Assembly (NCBI RefSeq): GCF_018704125.1
Contig: NZ_JAGTIS010000006.1
Span: 124,001-188,000 of the forward strand
Source of the DNA: Metapseudomonas boanensis
GTDB lineage: Bacteria; Pseudomonadota; Gammaproteobacteria; Pseudomonadales; Pseudomonadaceae
Direction: 5' to 3'
DNA: 64,000 bases
Part shown: positions 44,991 to 54,355 of the stretch, one piece after another
Layout of the letters: each line of letters begins with the position of its first letter
Position numbering within the stretch: the first letter of the stretch is position 1
Translations under genes and position numbers: made by a program
Notes under the pieces: model-generated
Databases searched by the model: none
The model's input: only the letters and a program-made list of their open reading frames with translations
Told to the model about the DNA's origin: nothing

Positions 44991-46343
44991 ATGCAACCGA
45001 ACATCTACACGACGGGGCTGCTTGCCATCGTACTGGCCGGCCCGGCTCTGGCCGAAGGCAGCGATTTGCCAAGCGATCTCGGCGGCAAGCTGACGCGTTT
45101 TGGTGCCATTGCCGTCGGCAATGCGGAGGGTACCATCCCACCCTATGACGGGGGCCTCAAGGTGCCGGCCGGATTGCAACCCGGTGACGGCAGTTGGCCC
45201 AACCCGTTCGAGGGTGAGAAGCCTCGGCTGCGGATCACTGCGGCCAATGCTGATCAGTATGCCGAACAGCTATCCGCAGGGCAGATGAGGCTGCTCAAGC
45301 AGTACCCGGATACCTATTTCATGGATATCTACCCGACTCACCGTACCGCCGCGTTCCCGGAGAATTTCCTTGCGGCGACCCAGCGCAACGCCAGCGACCC
45401 CGATTGCAAGGCCATGAACGACGGGCTGTCCATTAGCGAGGCTTGTCGCGGCGGTTTGCCGTTCCCATTGCCCAAGGATGGCCGGCAGGTGATGTGGAAT
45501 TACATTCTCAACTACCAGGGTGTGAACGGCTGGGACTGGAACCACAGCGCCTATGTGGTCAACCAGGGGCGCCCGACCCTGACCAACACCAACCGCTCCA
45601 CTGGCGAAAAGCCCTTCTACCAGCTCGATGTGTCTGGGCGTGATCCGAAGATCGCCCAGCGCATCTGGTCGCGCATCGTCGCCCCGGCACGCACCGCCGG
45701 GCAGGCCTCGGGCTACTGGGACTATCTCGACCCGGTGGATAACGCGCGTTATGCCTGGAGCTACTCGACCGGGCAGCGCCGCGTGCGCAAGGCGCCGGAG
45801 TTCGCTTACGACACGCCCAATTCGGCGTTCGGCGGGGTGGCGTTCTACGACGAGATATTCCTCTTCTCCGGGAAGATGGACCGTTTCGACTGGAAGCTGC
45901 TGGGCAAGAAGGAAATGTTCATCCCCTACAGCAGTTACGACCTGAAGTGGAAATGCGACATGGACACCAAGCTGATGGAGAAGCACATCAATCCGGCCTG
46001 CGAGCGCTGGGAGCTGCACCGCGTCTGGGTGGTCGAGGCCACGCGCAAGGAGGGCGTACGCCACGCGCAGAAGAAGCGTCGCTACTACATCGACGAGGAC
46101 ACTTTTGGCGCCGCGTTGTACGACGCCTGGGACGACAGTGGTGCGATGTTCCGCGCAGGCGCGCAGTACAACATTCAGGCCTACGGCATGCCGAATAACC
46201 CGCTGCAGGACTCCTACTCGCTGTACGACTTCACCCGCGACCAGTACGGCATGTTCGGCAACGGCCCGACCCGTTACCGCGCGGCCCCGGTCGTTGAGCG
46301 CGAGGCCAATCCGCAGACCATCGCAGGCGGGCAGACCCGCTAA
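44991..46343 (+). CDS. DUF1329-family exported protein, copy 1
   Basis: 450 residues with a signal peptide (cleavage after PALA). Landmarks of the family are LTRFGAIAVGNAEGTIPPYDGGL, the central SYSTGQRRVRKAPEFAYDTP, CERWELHRVWVVEAT and RRYYIDEDTFGAALYDAWDDSGA. The fold resembles LolA/LolB-like periplasmic carriers of outer-membrane lipids, so a lipid or substrate shuttle between membranes is plausible. It is paired with DUF1302 copy 1, and the SDR starts 22 nt downstream. Confidence 0.82.
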   Translation: MQPNIYTTGLLAIVLAGPALAEGSDLPSDLGGKLTRFGAIAVGNAEGTIPPYDGGLKVPAGLQPGDGSWPNPFEGEKPRLRITAANADQYAEQLSAGQMRLLKQYPDTYFMDIYPTHRTAAFPENFLAATQRNASDPDCKAMNDGLSISEACRGGLPFPLPKDGRQVMWNYILNYQGVNGWDWNHSAYVVNQGRPTLTNTNRSTGEKPFYQLDVSGRDPKIAQRIWSRIVAPARTAGQASGYWDYLDPVDNARYAWSYSTGQRRVRKAPEFAYDTPNSAFGGVAFYDEIFLFSGKMDRFDWKLLGKKEMFIPYSSYDLKWKCDMDTKLMEKHINPACERWELHRVWVVEATRKEGVRHAQKKRRYYIDEDTFGAALYDAWDDSGAMFRAGAQYNIQAYGMPNNPLQDSYSLYDFTRDQYGMFGNGPTRYRAAPVVEREANPQTIAGGQTR

Positions 46344-46365
46344 TCCCCCTGAGGAGAACCGACCC

Positions 46366-47163
46366 ATGCAACGTCTGGAAGGGAAAGTGGCCGTGCTCAC
46401 CGGGGCCGGCAGCGGCATCGGCCGGGCCACGGCCTGGATGTTCGCCGAGCAGGGCGCTCGGGTGGTAGTGACCGACCTCCATGAAAGTGCGGCGGAGACG
46501 GTCGCCCAAAGTATCGCCGAGGCTGGTGGTCGCGCCATTGCGCTGAGGGTCGATGTCGGCGTGGAGGATGAGTTGCGACAAATGATCGCCAGCACTCTGA
46601 AGGCTTTCGGGCGCATCGATGTGCTGTTCAACAACGCCGTCAACAAGAACCCGGCGACCGTGCGCGACGTGGACTTCCTCGACTTCAACGAGGAGCTGTT
46701 CCACGCCAACATGCGGGTCAACGTGCTCGGCGGCGTGTTGGCCTGCAAGCATGCCCTGCCGCAAATGCTGGAGCAGGGAGGCGGGTCGATCATCTTTACC
46801 TCGTCAACCAGCTCGATTGCCGGCGAGGTCGCCCAGTTCAGCTACGGTGCTTCGAAGGCGGCGCTGAACTGGTACGTGCAGAGCATCGCCGCGACCTTCG
46901 GCAAACGCGGTGTGCGCTGCAACGCGATTCTCCCGGGCGTGATCCGCACCCCGGCGATGGAGAGCTGGGCCAACTCGGCTATGCAGGCGGCTTTCCTCGA
47001 CATCCAGAACGTCCCACGCCTCGGCGAACCGGAGGACATCGCCGGCATGGCGCTGTACCTCGCCTCGGACGAGTCCCGCTACGTAAACGGCGCGCTGTTG
47101 CGCGTCGATGGCGGCATGAGCTGTACCACGCCGATGGTGCCAGTGGTGCGCGCCTATCTCTGA
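46366..47163 (+). CDS. Short-chain dehydrogenase/reductase
   Basis: 265 residues of the classical SDR family: cofactor loop TGAGSGIG, acidic D in VVTDLHES (favours NAD), NNAVNKNP, catalytic Ser in FTSSTSS and Tyr-Lys in YGASKAALN, and the C-terminal VNGALLRVDGGMS. It would oxidise or reduce a hydroxyl/keto group of the pathway substrate. Start at ATG 46366 behind GAGGAG. Same strand and tight spacing with neighbours indicate an operon from 43220 onwards. Confidence 0.85.
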   Translation: MQRLEGKVAVLTGAGSGIGRATAWMFAEQGARVVVTDLHESAAETVAQSIAEAGGRAIALRVDVGVEDELRQMIASTLKAFGRIDVLFNNAVNKNPATVRDVDFLDFNEELFHANMRVNVLGGVLACKHALPQMLEQGGGSIIFTSSTSSIAGEVAQFSYGASKAALNWYVQSIAATFGKRGVRCNAILPGVIRTPAMESWANSAMQAAFLDIQNVPRLGEPEDIAGMALYLASDESRYVNGALLRVDGGMSCTTPMVPVVRAYL

Positions 47164-47212
47164 ACCCCGGCGCGGGCCCGGTGCTCGCGCCGAACGAACC
47201 TGGAACTTTCCA

Positions 47213-47659
47213 ATGGGCTTACGACAAGAAGATTTCATCCGCAAATTCTGTGCTGCCTGGGGCGACGGCAGCGAACAGTCGCGACCGCAGGTAGACAAGA
47301 TCGTCTCCATGCTGGCCGAGGATGCCGTCTGGCAGCTCTGGGTGCCGGGCGGGCCGGTCATCCGTGGGCGCGCCGCGCTGCGCCGGGAGATCGAGCGGCA
47401 GATGACCTACACCAGCCACAACCTCTGCACCATCAGGCACATCGTTTCCTCTGACACGCTGGTGATGACCGAGCGCGACGACTACGCGGTGTCCAGTGGC
47501 AAGCCGATGCCGCATTCGATGGTCGCGGTCTACGAGCTTGACGAGCAGGGCCTGATCAAGGCCTGGCGTGAGTACCTGGATACCGCTGACCTGGCGAAGA
47601 AGAAGGGGGTGGAGATCGACCTGGTCGGTGGGCCGGCCCTTGATGAGCCGACACGCTGA
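47213..47659 (+). CDS. SnoaL/NTF2-like protein
   Basis: 148 residues of the NTF2-like cone fold used by ketosteroid isomerases, limonene-epoxide hydrolases and SnoaL cyclases. Landmarks are FIRKFCAAWGDG, MLAEDAVWQLWVPGGPVIRGRAALR, MTERDDYAV and MPHSMVAVYELDEQGLIKAWREYLD. A small enzyme acting on a cyclic or epoxide intermediate is plausible, but the active residues cannot be assigned from sequence alone. It lies between the SDR and the kinase-like gene. Confidence 0.72.
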   Translation: MGLRQEDFIRKFCAAWGDGSEQSRPQVDKIVSMLAEDAVWQLWVPGGPVIRGRAALRREIERQMTYTSHNLCTIRHIVSSDTLVMTERDDYAVSSGKPMPHSMVAVYELDEQGLIKAWREYLDTADLAKKKGVEIDLVGGPALDEPTR

Positions 47660-47685
47660 GTCATGGATAAAATCTGGAGAAGTGG

Positions 47686-49062
47686 ATGCAATCGCTAGAC
47701 ACGCAAGAAAGCGCTGGAGCGCTCATCGAACAGAAGCTGCGAACCTTTGTCGAGCAGCTCACCGGCGGGCGGGTGACGGTCATGGAGCGCCTGCCGCGCT
47801 GGCGGCCGGCCTGGAACCTGGACGTGCGCCGCGGAGAGGAGGTCCTCCGGCTGCACATCCGCGGCGAACGCGGCGGCGATGTCAGCCCGTTCCCGGAGCT
47901 GCGCCGCGAGGCTGACATTCTCAGGCTGCTCGGCGAGCAGGGCATCCCCGTACCGCATATCCATGGCTTCTGCGAGGACCCGTCGGCCATCGTCATGGAA
48001 CGGGTGCCCGGGACGCGGGACCTCTCCGCCGCGGCCAGCGACGAGGAGCGACGTTCACTGGCTCGCCAGTACGTGCGCGCCATGGCGGCCATGCACCGGT
48101 TGCCCTTGGAGCCCTTCGTGGCACAGGGTATCCGCCTGCCGCAGGGCGCCGACGAAATCACCCTGGCCGGGCTGGAGGCCTATTACCCGCTGTACCTGCG
48201 CAACAAGACCCGGCCGCAGCCGCTGGCCGAGTTCGCCCTCGGCTGGCTGCGCCGCAACGTACCCCGGCATCGCACCAGAGCAGGTTTCGTGCAGTACGAC
48301 TCCGGCCAGTACCTGTTCGAGAACGGCCGGGTCAACGCGCTCTACGACTTCGAGTTCGCCATGATCGGCGACCCGCTGGCGGACCTCGCCTCGGCGCGCA
48401 TGCGCGACAACTACGAACCGCTGGGAGAGACTTTCAGCGAGCTGTACCGCTATTACCAGGAGGTCACCGGCGAGCCGGCCGATCCTGATGTCGTGCGTTA
48501 CCACACGGTGCTGTTCTCCACCGTCAGCGCCATGCAGTTTTCCGCCACCGTTGCCACTCCGCGGCCGGGCGATCCGCACGACACCTACATCGAGTTCGAC
48601 CTCGCCCTGCGCCGCGTTGTCGCGCATGCGCTTGCCGAGGCGATGGGGGTTGCCATCGAGGCGCCGCCGCTGGTGCTCATCGAAGCGGGGCCGAACGCAC
48701 GGTTGCTGACGATGCTCGAGGACGCGGTCGGGCAGATCGAGGTGAGCGACGACTTCCAGAAATCCAGGCGCGCCGCCGCGCTCAAGCTGGTCGAGTACCT
48801 CGGCCGTGCCGATGCCATGGAGGTTGAGCTGCGGCGCCTGGAGCGAGAGGACGCCGAGGGGCTGCTGGGGCGGCGCTTCGAGGATCACGGGCAGATTGAC
48901 GCCGCTCTGGAGGTTTTCGTCCGGGATGCCGGGCCTGAGTACGACGAGCGTTTGCTGCGCCTGTTCATGGCGCAGATCGAACGCCGTGTCCAGGTATTTG
49001 GCAGTACTGCCATCGGCGTGTCGGCCAGCCATATTGACCTGCCGCCCATCGAGCCGCGCTGA
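47686..49062 (+). CDS. APH-family phosphotransferase
   Basis: 458 residues with an aminoglycoside-phosphotransferase fold: LRREADILRLLGEQGIPVPHIHG and VMERVPGTRDL (N-lobe), then an APH C-lobe ending in LYDFEFAMIGDPLADLAS with the metal-binding Asp. The usual catalytic HGDxxxxN is replaced by VQYDSGQYLFENGRVNALYD, where YDSGQYL occupies that position. Relatives in catabolic clusters, such as LvaA of levulinate metabolism, phosphorylate hydroxyacyl-CoAs; a similar job is inferred. An extra C-terminal domain of about 120 residues follows. Confidence 0.75.
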   Translation: MQSLDTQESAGALIEQKLRTFVEQLTGGRVTVMERLPRWRPAWNLDVRRGEEVLRLHIRGERGGDVSPFPELRREADILRLLGEQGIPVPHIHGFCEDPSAIVMERVPGTRDLSAAASDEERRSLARQYVRAMAAMHRLPLEPFVAQGIRLPQGADEITLAGLEAYYPLYLRNKTRPQPLAEFALGWLRRNVPRHRTRAGFVQYDSGQYLFENGRVNALYDFEFAMIGDPLADLASARMRDNYEPLGETFSELYRYYQEVTGEPADPDVVRYHTVLFSTVSAMQFSATVATPRPGDPHDTYIEFDLALRRVVAHALAEAMGVAIEAPPLVLIEAGPNARLLTMLEDAVGQIEVSDDFQKSRRAAALKLVEYLGRADAMEVELRRLEREDAEGLLGRRFEDHGQIDAALEVFVRDAGPEYDERLLRLFMAQIERRVQVFGSTAIGVSASHIDLPPIEPR

Positions 49063-49093
49063 CGGCCCCCCTTCGACCAGACGAGGAAGACCC

Positions 49094-49936
49094 ATGTCGG
49101 AACGACTGCAACAGGCCGGCGATGCGCTGGCGTTCAAACGGAAGTACGGCCCCTGGGCGCTGATCGCCGGGGCCTCGCACGGGGTGGGCGCGGCGTTCGC
49201 CCACCAGTTGGCGGCGCGCGGCCTGAATTGCGTGCTGGTGGCGCGGCGCCAGGACGCCCTGGACGCACTGCGCTTGGAGCTGGTCGCACGCCACGGCGTC
49301 GAGGTACTGGCGGTCAGCCAGGACCTGTCCCATGCCGATGCGGCGGACAGGCTGCTCGCCGCTGTGACAGATCGCGAGATCGGCCTGTTCGTCTACAACG
49401 CCGGTGGCGATTCTTTCCTTACCCGTTTCCTCGATACCCCGGTGGAGGATTGGAGCTCGCTGCTGCGTCTCAATGCATCGACGCCGATGGCGTGCTGTCA
49501 CGCCTTCGGCGGGCGGATGCTTGGCCGTGGTCGTGGCGGGATGATCCTGGTGGGGTCACAGGCGGCCCTAGGTGGCATCCGCAAGTTGGCCATGTACAGC
49601 GCCTCCAAGGGCTTCGCGATGAATCTTGGCGAGTCGCTATGGGCCGAGTGGAAGGATCGCGGCATCGACGTGCTGAACCTGCTGATTGGCACCGTGGATA
49701 CTCCGACGATGCGCGAAGCGATGGTCAGGCTGAACATCCCTGATGCCCTGGGCATGCCCTTGCCCCAGGCCGCGGACATCGTCGCCCTGGCCCTGCGGGA
49801 ACTGCACAACGGACCGACCCTGATCCATCCGCAAGATATCGATGCCACCGGCTACGGGCAGTCGCCGGGACAGGTACGGCGCGAGCATGTGATCGCCAAG
49901 AGCGCCGAGGCGGCGGCTTTCATCGGCAACGATTGA
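49094..49936 (+). CDS. Short-chain dehydrogenase/reductase
   Basis: 280 residues. The cofactor loop GASHGVG, the ARR after strand 2 (favours NADP), YNAGGDS in place of NNAG, catalytic Ser near LVGSQAALGG and Tyr-Lys in YSASKGFAM are present. It follows the kinase-like gene by 31 nt. Substrate unknown; by position it is a second redox enzyme of the same operon. Confidence 0.82.
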   Translation: MSERLQQAGDALAFKRKYGPWALIAGASHGVGAAFAHQLAARGLNCVLVARRQDALDALRLELVARHGVEVLAVSQDLSHADAADRLLAAVTDREIGLFVYNAGGDSFLTRFLDTPVEDWSSLLRLNASTPMACCHAFGGRMLGRGRGGMILVGSQAALGGIRKLAMYSASKGFAMNLGESLWAEWKDRGIDVLNLLIGTVDTPTMREAMVRLNIPDALGMPLPQAADIVALALRELHNGPTLIHPQDIDATGYGQSPGQVRREHVIAKSAEAAAFIGND

Positions 49937-49968
49937 CACACTTCCCACCGGAGCGACGAGGCTTGAGC

Positions 49969-51219
49969 ATGAAGAGTTTCAACAACGCGGAATTCAAGCG
50001 CGGCTGGCACGTACTGATCCTGGCCGTGGTCGGGGTGGCCACTAGCTCCAGCTCGCTGCTGCTGTACAGCTTCAGCTCCATGGTCATCCCGCTGGAGCGG
50101 GCCATGGGCTGGGCGCGCAGCGACCTGCAGGCGGCCATTACCGCCCTGTCGCTGGGCACTATCGTCGGTGCACAACTGGCCGGTTGGCTCAACCTGCGCT
50201 ACGGCCTGCGCGCTGTCACGTTGGTGTCGCTGGTCGTACTGGCCCTGAGCGTCTTTATGCTGACTCGCATCGGCGGCTCGATATGGACGCTCTACCTGGG
50301 ATTCTTCCTGGTGCCGTTGGCGGGCGTGGGCACCCTGCAGATCACCTGGTCGCACCTGGTCAACCTGTGGTTCGAGGAGAATCGTGGGCTGGCTCTGGCC
50401 ATCATCCTCAGCGGCTCAGGCCTCGCGGCTATAGCCCTGCCGCTGATCACCACCTGGGCGGTCACACGCTGGGGCTGGCAGGCCGGCTTCCTCGCGCTCG
50501 GCCTGCTGCCGGTGCTCTTCGCCCTGCCGCTGGCGCTGCGCTGGCTGGAGCCTGTGGCGGCGACGCGCCGGGTTGCGGCACAGGTGAGCGAGACCGTGCG
50601 GAGGTTGCCGGGCATTATGCTGAGGGATGCGCTGCACGCCTGGCGCTTCTGGGTCTGCAACCTGTCCATGACCCTGGTAGTGGCCTGCGTGGTCGGCATG
50701 GTCACCAATATCGTGCCGCTGCTGCAGGACCGTGGCCTGAGCGCCACCCAGGCCGGCCATGTGTTCAGCAGCTTCGGCATTTCATTGATCCTTGGCCGCC
50801 TGGTAGTGGGCTATCTGATTGACCGGCTGTGGGCTCCGGGGGTCTCTGCCCTGGCGCTGCTGATGCCGGCGTTCGCCTGCCTGATCTTCGCCTACGCCGA
50901 ACCCGGGCTGCTGTGGTTCACCGTCGCCACGCTACTGGTGGGCATCGGTGCCGGTGCCGAGTTCGATATTGCCGCGTTCCTCATCGCTCGCTATTTCGGC
51001 ATGCGTGATTACGGTCGCCTGTTCGGCGTGCATCTGGGACTGGTCACCGCCGGTGCCGCCGCCGCGCCATTGCTGTTTGGCCAGTTGTTCGAGATCAGCG
51101 GCGGCTATGCCGGCATGCTCGGTTTCTGTTTCGTCTGCTTCCTGGTCGGCCCGCTGCTGCTGCTGACGCTGGGCGGCTACCCGCTGTTCAGGCAGGGGGC
51201 GGCAGTGGCGCACGGATAA
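49969..51219 (+). CDS. MFS transporter
   Basis: 416 residues with about 12 membrane segments and a central cytoplasmic loop. The N-half carries LNLRYGLRAVTLVSLVV (loop 2-3 region, modified motif A) and the C-half GRLVVGYLIDRLWAPGVSAL. It resembles monocarboxylate/oxalate-formate-type carriers used for organic-acid uptake. ATG 49969 starts 33 nt after the SDR stop. It is probably the last gene before a new promoter at about 51224. Confidence 0.8.
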   Translation: MKSFNNAEFKRGWHVLILAVVGVATSSSSLLLYSFSSMVIPLERAMGWARSDLQAAITALSLGTIVGAQLAGWLNLRYGLRAVTLVSLVVLALSVFMLTRIGGSIWTLYLGFFLVPLAGVGTLQITWSHLVNLWFEENRGLALAIILSGSGLAAIALPLITTWAVTRWGWQAGFLALGLLPVLFALPLALRWLEPVAATRRVAAQVSETVRRLPGIMLRDALHAWRFWVCNLSMTLVVACVVGMVTNIVPLLQDRGLSATQAGHVFSSFGISLILGRLVVGYLIDRLWAPGVSALALLMPAFACLIFAYAEPGLLWFTVATLLVGIGAGAEFDIAAFLIARYFGMRDYGRLFGVHLGLVTAGAAAAPLLFGQLFEISGGYAGMLGFCFVCFLVGPLLLLTLGGYPLFRQGAAVAHG

Positions 51220-51223
51220 AATA

Positions 51224-51250
51224 CTGGACAAATTATAAAAATGTGTTCAA
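51224..51250. promoter_or_regulatory. 27-bp dyad, site 2 (CTGGACA-N13-TGTTCAA)
   Basis: Arms 51224-51230 and 51244-51250, spacer 13 nt, in the 78-nt gap between the MFS gene and the alcohol dehydrogenase. The right arm is perfect and the left matches 5 of 7. The spacing is identical to sites at 42977 and 55899. Confidence 0.5.
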
Positions 51251-51297
51251 TTAAATGGCTTCCGAATTCATGCATAGAACAACAAGATGGAGGCTGT

Positions 51298-52224
51298 ATG
51301 CGCGCTGCTGTGATTTCCGAACGCAATGCCCCGCCGGTGGTGGGCGATTTCCGTGAACCCGAGCCGCAGGACGGCGCGGTACTGATCGACGTCGACACCG
51401 CAGGCCTCGGCGGCTGGGATGTGCTGGGCGCCTATCGTCTGGGCGTGGAATATCCCTGCGTGATCCGTGGCGAAGGCGTGGGCCGCGCGCCCGACGGCCG
51501 CCGCGTGTATTTTGGCGAGCGCTCGGTGGCGCCGTTCGGAGCCTGGGCCGAGCGTACTCTGGTGCCCGCCGCCGAGGTGTGGGAGGTGCCGGACGAGGTG
51601 GACGACAAGACCGCTATCAGCATGGGCATCGCCGCCACCGGGGCCATCGTGCCGCTGGAGAAGGCTGCAATCCAGAAGGGCGAGAAGGTGTTGATCCTCG
51701 GCGCCACCGGCACTCTCGGCCAGATCGCCCTGCAACTGGCGCGCAGCATGGGCGCCGGCAAGGTGGTGGGCGCGGCGCGCTCGGCTGAAGCACTGATGGG
51801 CCTGAAGTCGCGCGGCATTGCCGACGAGGTGGTGACCCTGGGCGGCACCGACGACGTAGCCGCACTGAAGGACGCCGCCGCCGGCGGCTTCGACGTGGTC
51901 CTTGATCTGGTCTGCGGCCAGCCGATGCTCACCGCGCTGAAGGCCACCAACTGGGGGGCGCGAATCATGACCATCGGCACCGGGGCGGGTCGGCAGGTCA
52001 ACCTGGACATCGCCGACCTGCTGTTCCGCTCGTTGTCCTGCATCGGCACCGGCCAGCGTCCACCGGCAGAGCGCGAGCAGATCTGGCGGCGACTGCTGAA
52101 GATCGCCAAGGAGCAGGACATCCAGGTCGACTATCTGGATTACACCCTGGACCAGGCCGCTGAAGCCTGGGCCGCCCAGGTGTCCGGCCCACACGCGAAG
52201 ATCACGGCAAGCATCAGACGCTGA
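51298..52224 (+). CDS. MDR-family oxidoreductase (quinone-oxidoreductase-like)
   Basis: 308 residues of the medium-chain dehydrogenase family. The Rossmann loop is LGATGTLGQIALQLARSMGA, and the N-terminal part lacks the Cys/His ligands of zinc alcohol dehydrogenases, so it is more like NADPH quinone oxidoreductases or enoyl reductases. ATG 51298 follows GGAGG. A dyad-bearing promoter region of its own lies upstream, so it need not belong to the preceding operon. It is convergent with the AraC-type gene. Confidence 0.8.
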   Translation: MRAAVISERNAPPVVGDFREPEPQDGAVLIDVDTAGLGGWDVLGAYRLGVEYPCVIRGEGVGRAPDGRRVYFGERSVAPFGAWAERTLVPAAEVWEVPDEVDDKTAISMGIAATGAIVPLEKAAIQKGEKVLILGATGTLGQIALQLARSMGAGKVVGAARSAEALMGLKSRGIADEVVTLGGTDDVAALKDAAAGGFDVVLDLVCGQPMLTALKATNWGARIMTIGTGAGRQVNLDIADLLFRSLSCIGTGQRPPAEREQIWRRLLKIAKEQDIQVDYLDYTLDQAAEAWAAQVSGPHAKITASIRR

Positions 52225-52264
52225 GGCCGAAGCCGAACGATTACTTGACGTGTCAGGAGGGATT

Positions 52265-53170
52265 TCAACTGCTGCGCTGACGACGGAACTCCTCCGGCGT
52301 CAGCCCGACCTCCTTGCGAAAGGCCGCCGTGAAGGCTGCGGCATTCTGGAAGCCGGCGGCATAGGCGACCTGTTTGATCAGCAGATGCTGGTCGGCGAGC
52401 AGCGCAATGGCTTTCCTGATCCGGATTTCCGCCGCGTAGCGGCGCAGGGTCTTGCCGGTGGTGTTCCGAAAACGGGTCGACAGCTTTCTCGCCGACAGGG
52501 CGCAGGCATCGGCCAGCCGGTGCAGGGAAGTGTCCTCGTTCGGGCCAGCCTCCAATATCTCTCGCAGCAGATTGAGTTGGCTGGGGCCGAGTTTACTGGT
52601 GTCCTCATCGTCGTTCCGGTTGCTGAGGAATTCCCTGCGCAGCTCCAGAGCGACGCTGGTCAGCAGGCATTCGGTATGCAACTCGCTGGCGAATCCCGGT
52701 GCGGCGACTTCTTCCGCGAGGCGTTGCAGGGTGCTCTGCAGGTACAGGCTCTGCAGGTTCAGCATGTTCTCGTCGGTATGGCCATCCCAGTTCCAGTGAT
52801 AGGCCGCCAGGGGGCCGAGGTCCGCCGGATCGAATAGGCAGATCAGCGCCTTTTGCTGGCAGGCGCCATGTTTGAGGTGGAATTCAGTGCCATGAGGAAT
52901 GAACAGAAGTTGGCCAAGTGGCTTGAATCGATGTGTGGCGTGTCCGCGGAAGCTGCCGAGGTTATGCGATGTGTCGTTGCACTCGAGGCCGGACGGCGTG
53001 AGCAGCATGCGCACCAGACAGCTTTTCCGGGTTTCGATCAGTGCTGTCCCCGCACTGGGCCATTGGGCATGTTCCAGCCGGACGTCGAAACCTTTCTTGC
53101 TGAGCGAGGCTTCGGTCAGAAAGTCGCCCGAGTGTTCAGACTCGTACTCGCAATAATTGATCGCGGTCAT
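52265..53170 (-). CDS. AraC-family transcriptional regulator
   Basis: 301 residues from ATG 53170. The C-terminal DNA-binding domain is clear (LADACALSARKLSTRFRNTTGKTLRRYAAE; IKQVAYAAGFQNAAAFTAAFRKEVGLTPEEF, residues about 210-298). The N-terminal cupin-like part (LFIPHGTEFHLKHGACQQKALICLFD) probably senses a ligand. It is divergent from the LysR gene. Cluster position suggests control of the surrounding catabolic genes. Confidence 0.83.
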   Translation of the reverse strand: MTAINYCEYESEHSGDFLTEASLSKKGFDVRLEHAQWPSAGTALIETRKSCLVRMLLTPSGLECNDTSHNLGSFRGHATHRFKPLGQLLFIPHGTEFHLKHGACQQKALICLFDPADLGPLAAYHWNWDGHTDENMLNLQSLYLQSTLQRLAEEVAAPGFASELHTECLLTSVALELRREFLSNRNDDEDTSKLGPSQLNLLREILEAGPNEDTSLHRLADACALSARKLSTRFRNTTGKTLRRYAAEIRIRKAIALLADQHLLIKQVAYAAGFQNAAAFTAAFRKEVGLTPEEFRRQRSS

Positions 53171-53343
53171 TTTCAACCTTCAGCAATTCTTGTTCTTGGT
53201 GCTGAAATTCGAACGGTCGCGAAACCGCCGGGCATCCCGATTGCCGACTCGTGGTGGGCAGGGATCGCCACGAGTCCCCGAGTTTACCCAGCACGATTGC
53301 GAAAGCGATTCATAAAAATAAGAGGCAGGTATTAGAAAAGCAG

Positions 53344-54255
53344 ATGGCGAAAGGCAAAGATATTTCCATGCGTCAGCTCCGTTACTTCGTGGCGGCGGCG
53401 GATGCTGGCCAGTTCTCCCAGGCCGCGCTCAAGGTGCATGTTTCGCAGTCGGCGATTACCGCGGCGGTCCTGCAACTGGAAGAGAGCTTGGGCGTCAGCC
53501 TGTTCGAGCGCCTGCCCTATGGCGTGGCGCTGACCGCCGAGGGGCACAAGTTCGCCCAGCACGCCCGGCACATCCTCGACACTCTGCAGGACGCCTTGAG
53601 TGAACCACTGTTCCTCAGCCATGTAATGCAGGGCGAGGTGCGTGTCGGCGCCTCGTATACAGTGCTCGGCTACTTCCTGCCTTCTCTGCTGGCGCGCTTC
53701 AAGCGCAGTTACCCGCAGGTGGAGATCGACCTGATCGATATGGATCGCGAGAGCATCGAGACGGCGGTGGCCGATGGCCGACTCGACCTGGGGCTGGCGA
53801 TCATTTCCAACAGCCCGGACCTGTCCCGTTTCGAGCACCATGTGCTGATCCGCTCACGGCGCCAGCTCTGGCTGGCCAGCCAGCATCCGTTGATGACGGC
53901 GACCTCGGTCACCCTGGAGGATGTTGCCAGGCATGCCTACATCCTGGCGACGGTCGATGAGGGCGACGTATCCACCAGCCGATACTGGGATGCGCGCGGA
54001 CTGGTGCCGGACGTGGCGTTCCGCACTTCCTCAATGGAGGCCCTGCGCGGCCTGGTGGCCCACGGTTTCGGCGTCACCATTCTCTCCGACATGCTCTACC
54101 GTGCCTGGTCTCTGGAAGGCAAGAAGATCGAGGCACGTCCACTGGCCGACGCCATACCGTCCATGGAACTCGGACTGATCTGGCGCCCCGGCGCAAGCCT
54201 GTCGGAGCCCGCCCAGGCGTTCCGGCAATTCCTGATCATGGCCTGTGCTTCCTAG
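53344..54255 (+). CDS. LysR-family transcriptional regulator
   Basis: 303 residues. The N-terminal winged helix-turn-helix is typical (MRQLRYFVAAADAGQFSQAALKVHVSQSAITAAVLQLEESLGVSLFERL as landmark region, residues 9-57), followed by a two-lobed effector-binding domain. ATG 53344 or 53368 (MRQLRYF) may be the start. It is divergent from the AraC gene and convergent with the glutathione peroxidase. Effector unknown. Confidence 0.85.
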   Translation: MAKGKDISMRQLRYFVAAADAGQFSQAALKVHVSQSAITAAVLQLEESLGVSLFERLPYGVALTAEGHKFAQHARHILDTLQDALSEPLFLSHVMQGEVRVGASYTVLGYFLPSLLARFKRSYPQVEIDLIDMDRESIETAVADGRLDLGLAIISNSPDLSRFEHHVLIRSRRQLWLASQHPLMTATSVTLEDVARHAYILATVDEGDVSTSRYWDARGLVPDVAFRTSSMEALRGLVAHGFGVTILSDMLYRAWSLEGKKIEARPLADAIPSMELGLIWRPGASLSEPAQAFRQFLIMACAS

Positions 54256-54325
54256 GGGGCGTCGGCGTTTCAATCTCGCCGAGAGGTCGGCAGGGCCTAT
54301 CAATAGGTGAGGCTTTAGCCGCAAA

Positions 54326-54344
54326 GGAGCGCGTTGCGCGCTCC
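54326..54344. terminator. Hairpin between convergent lysR-type and gpx genes
   Basis: GGAGCGCG / CGCGCTCC with a TTG loop, 12 nt beyond the peroxidase stop on the other strand. It is well placed to separate two convergent transcripts, though no T-tract is evident. Confidence 0.45.
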
Positions 54345-54355
54345 CCGGGATGCCC

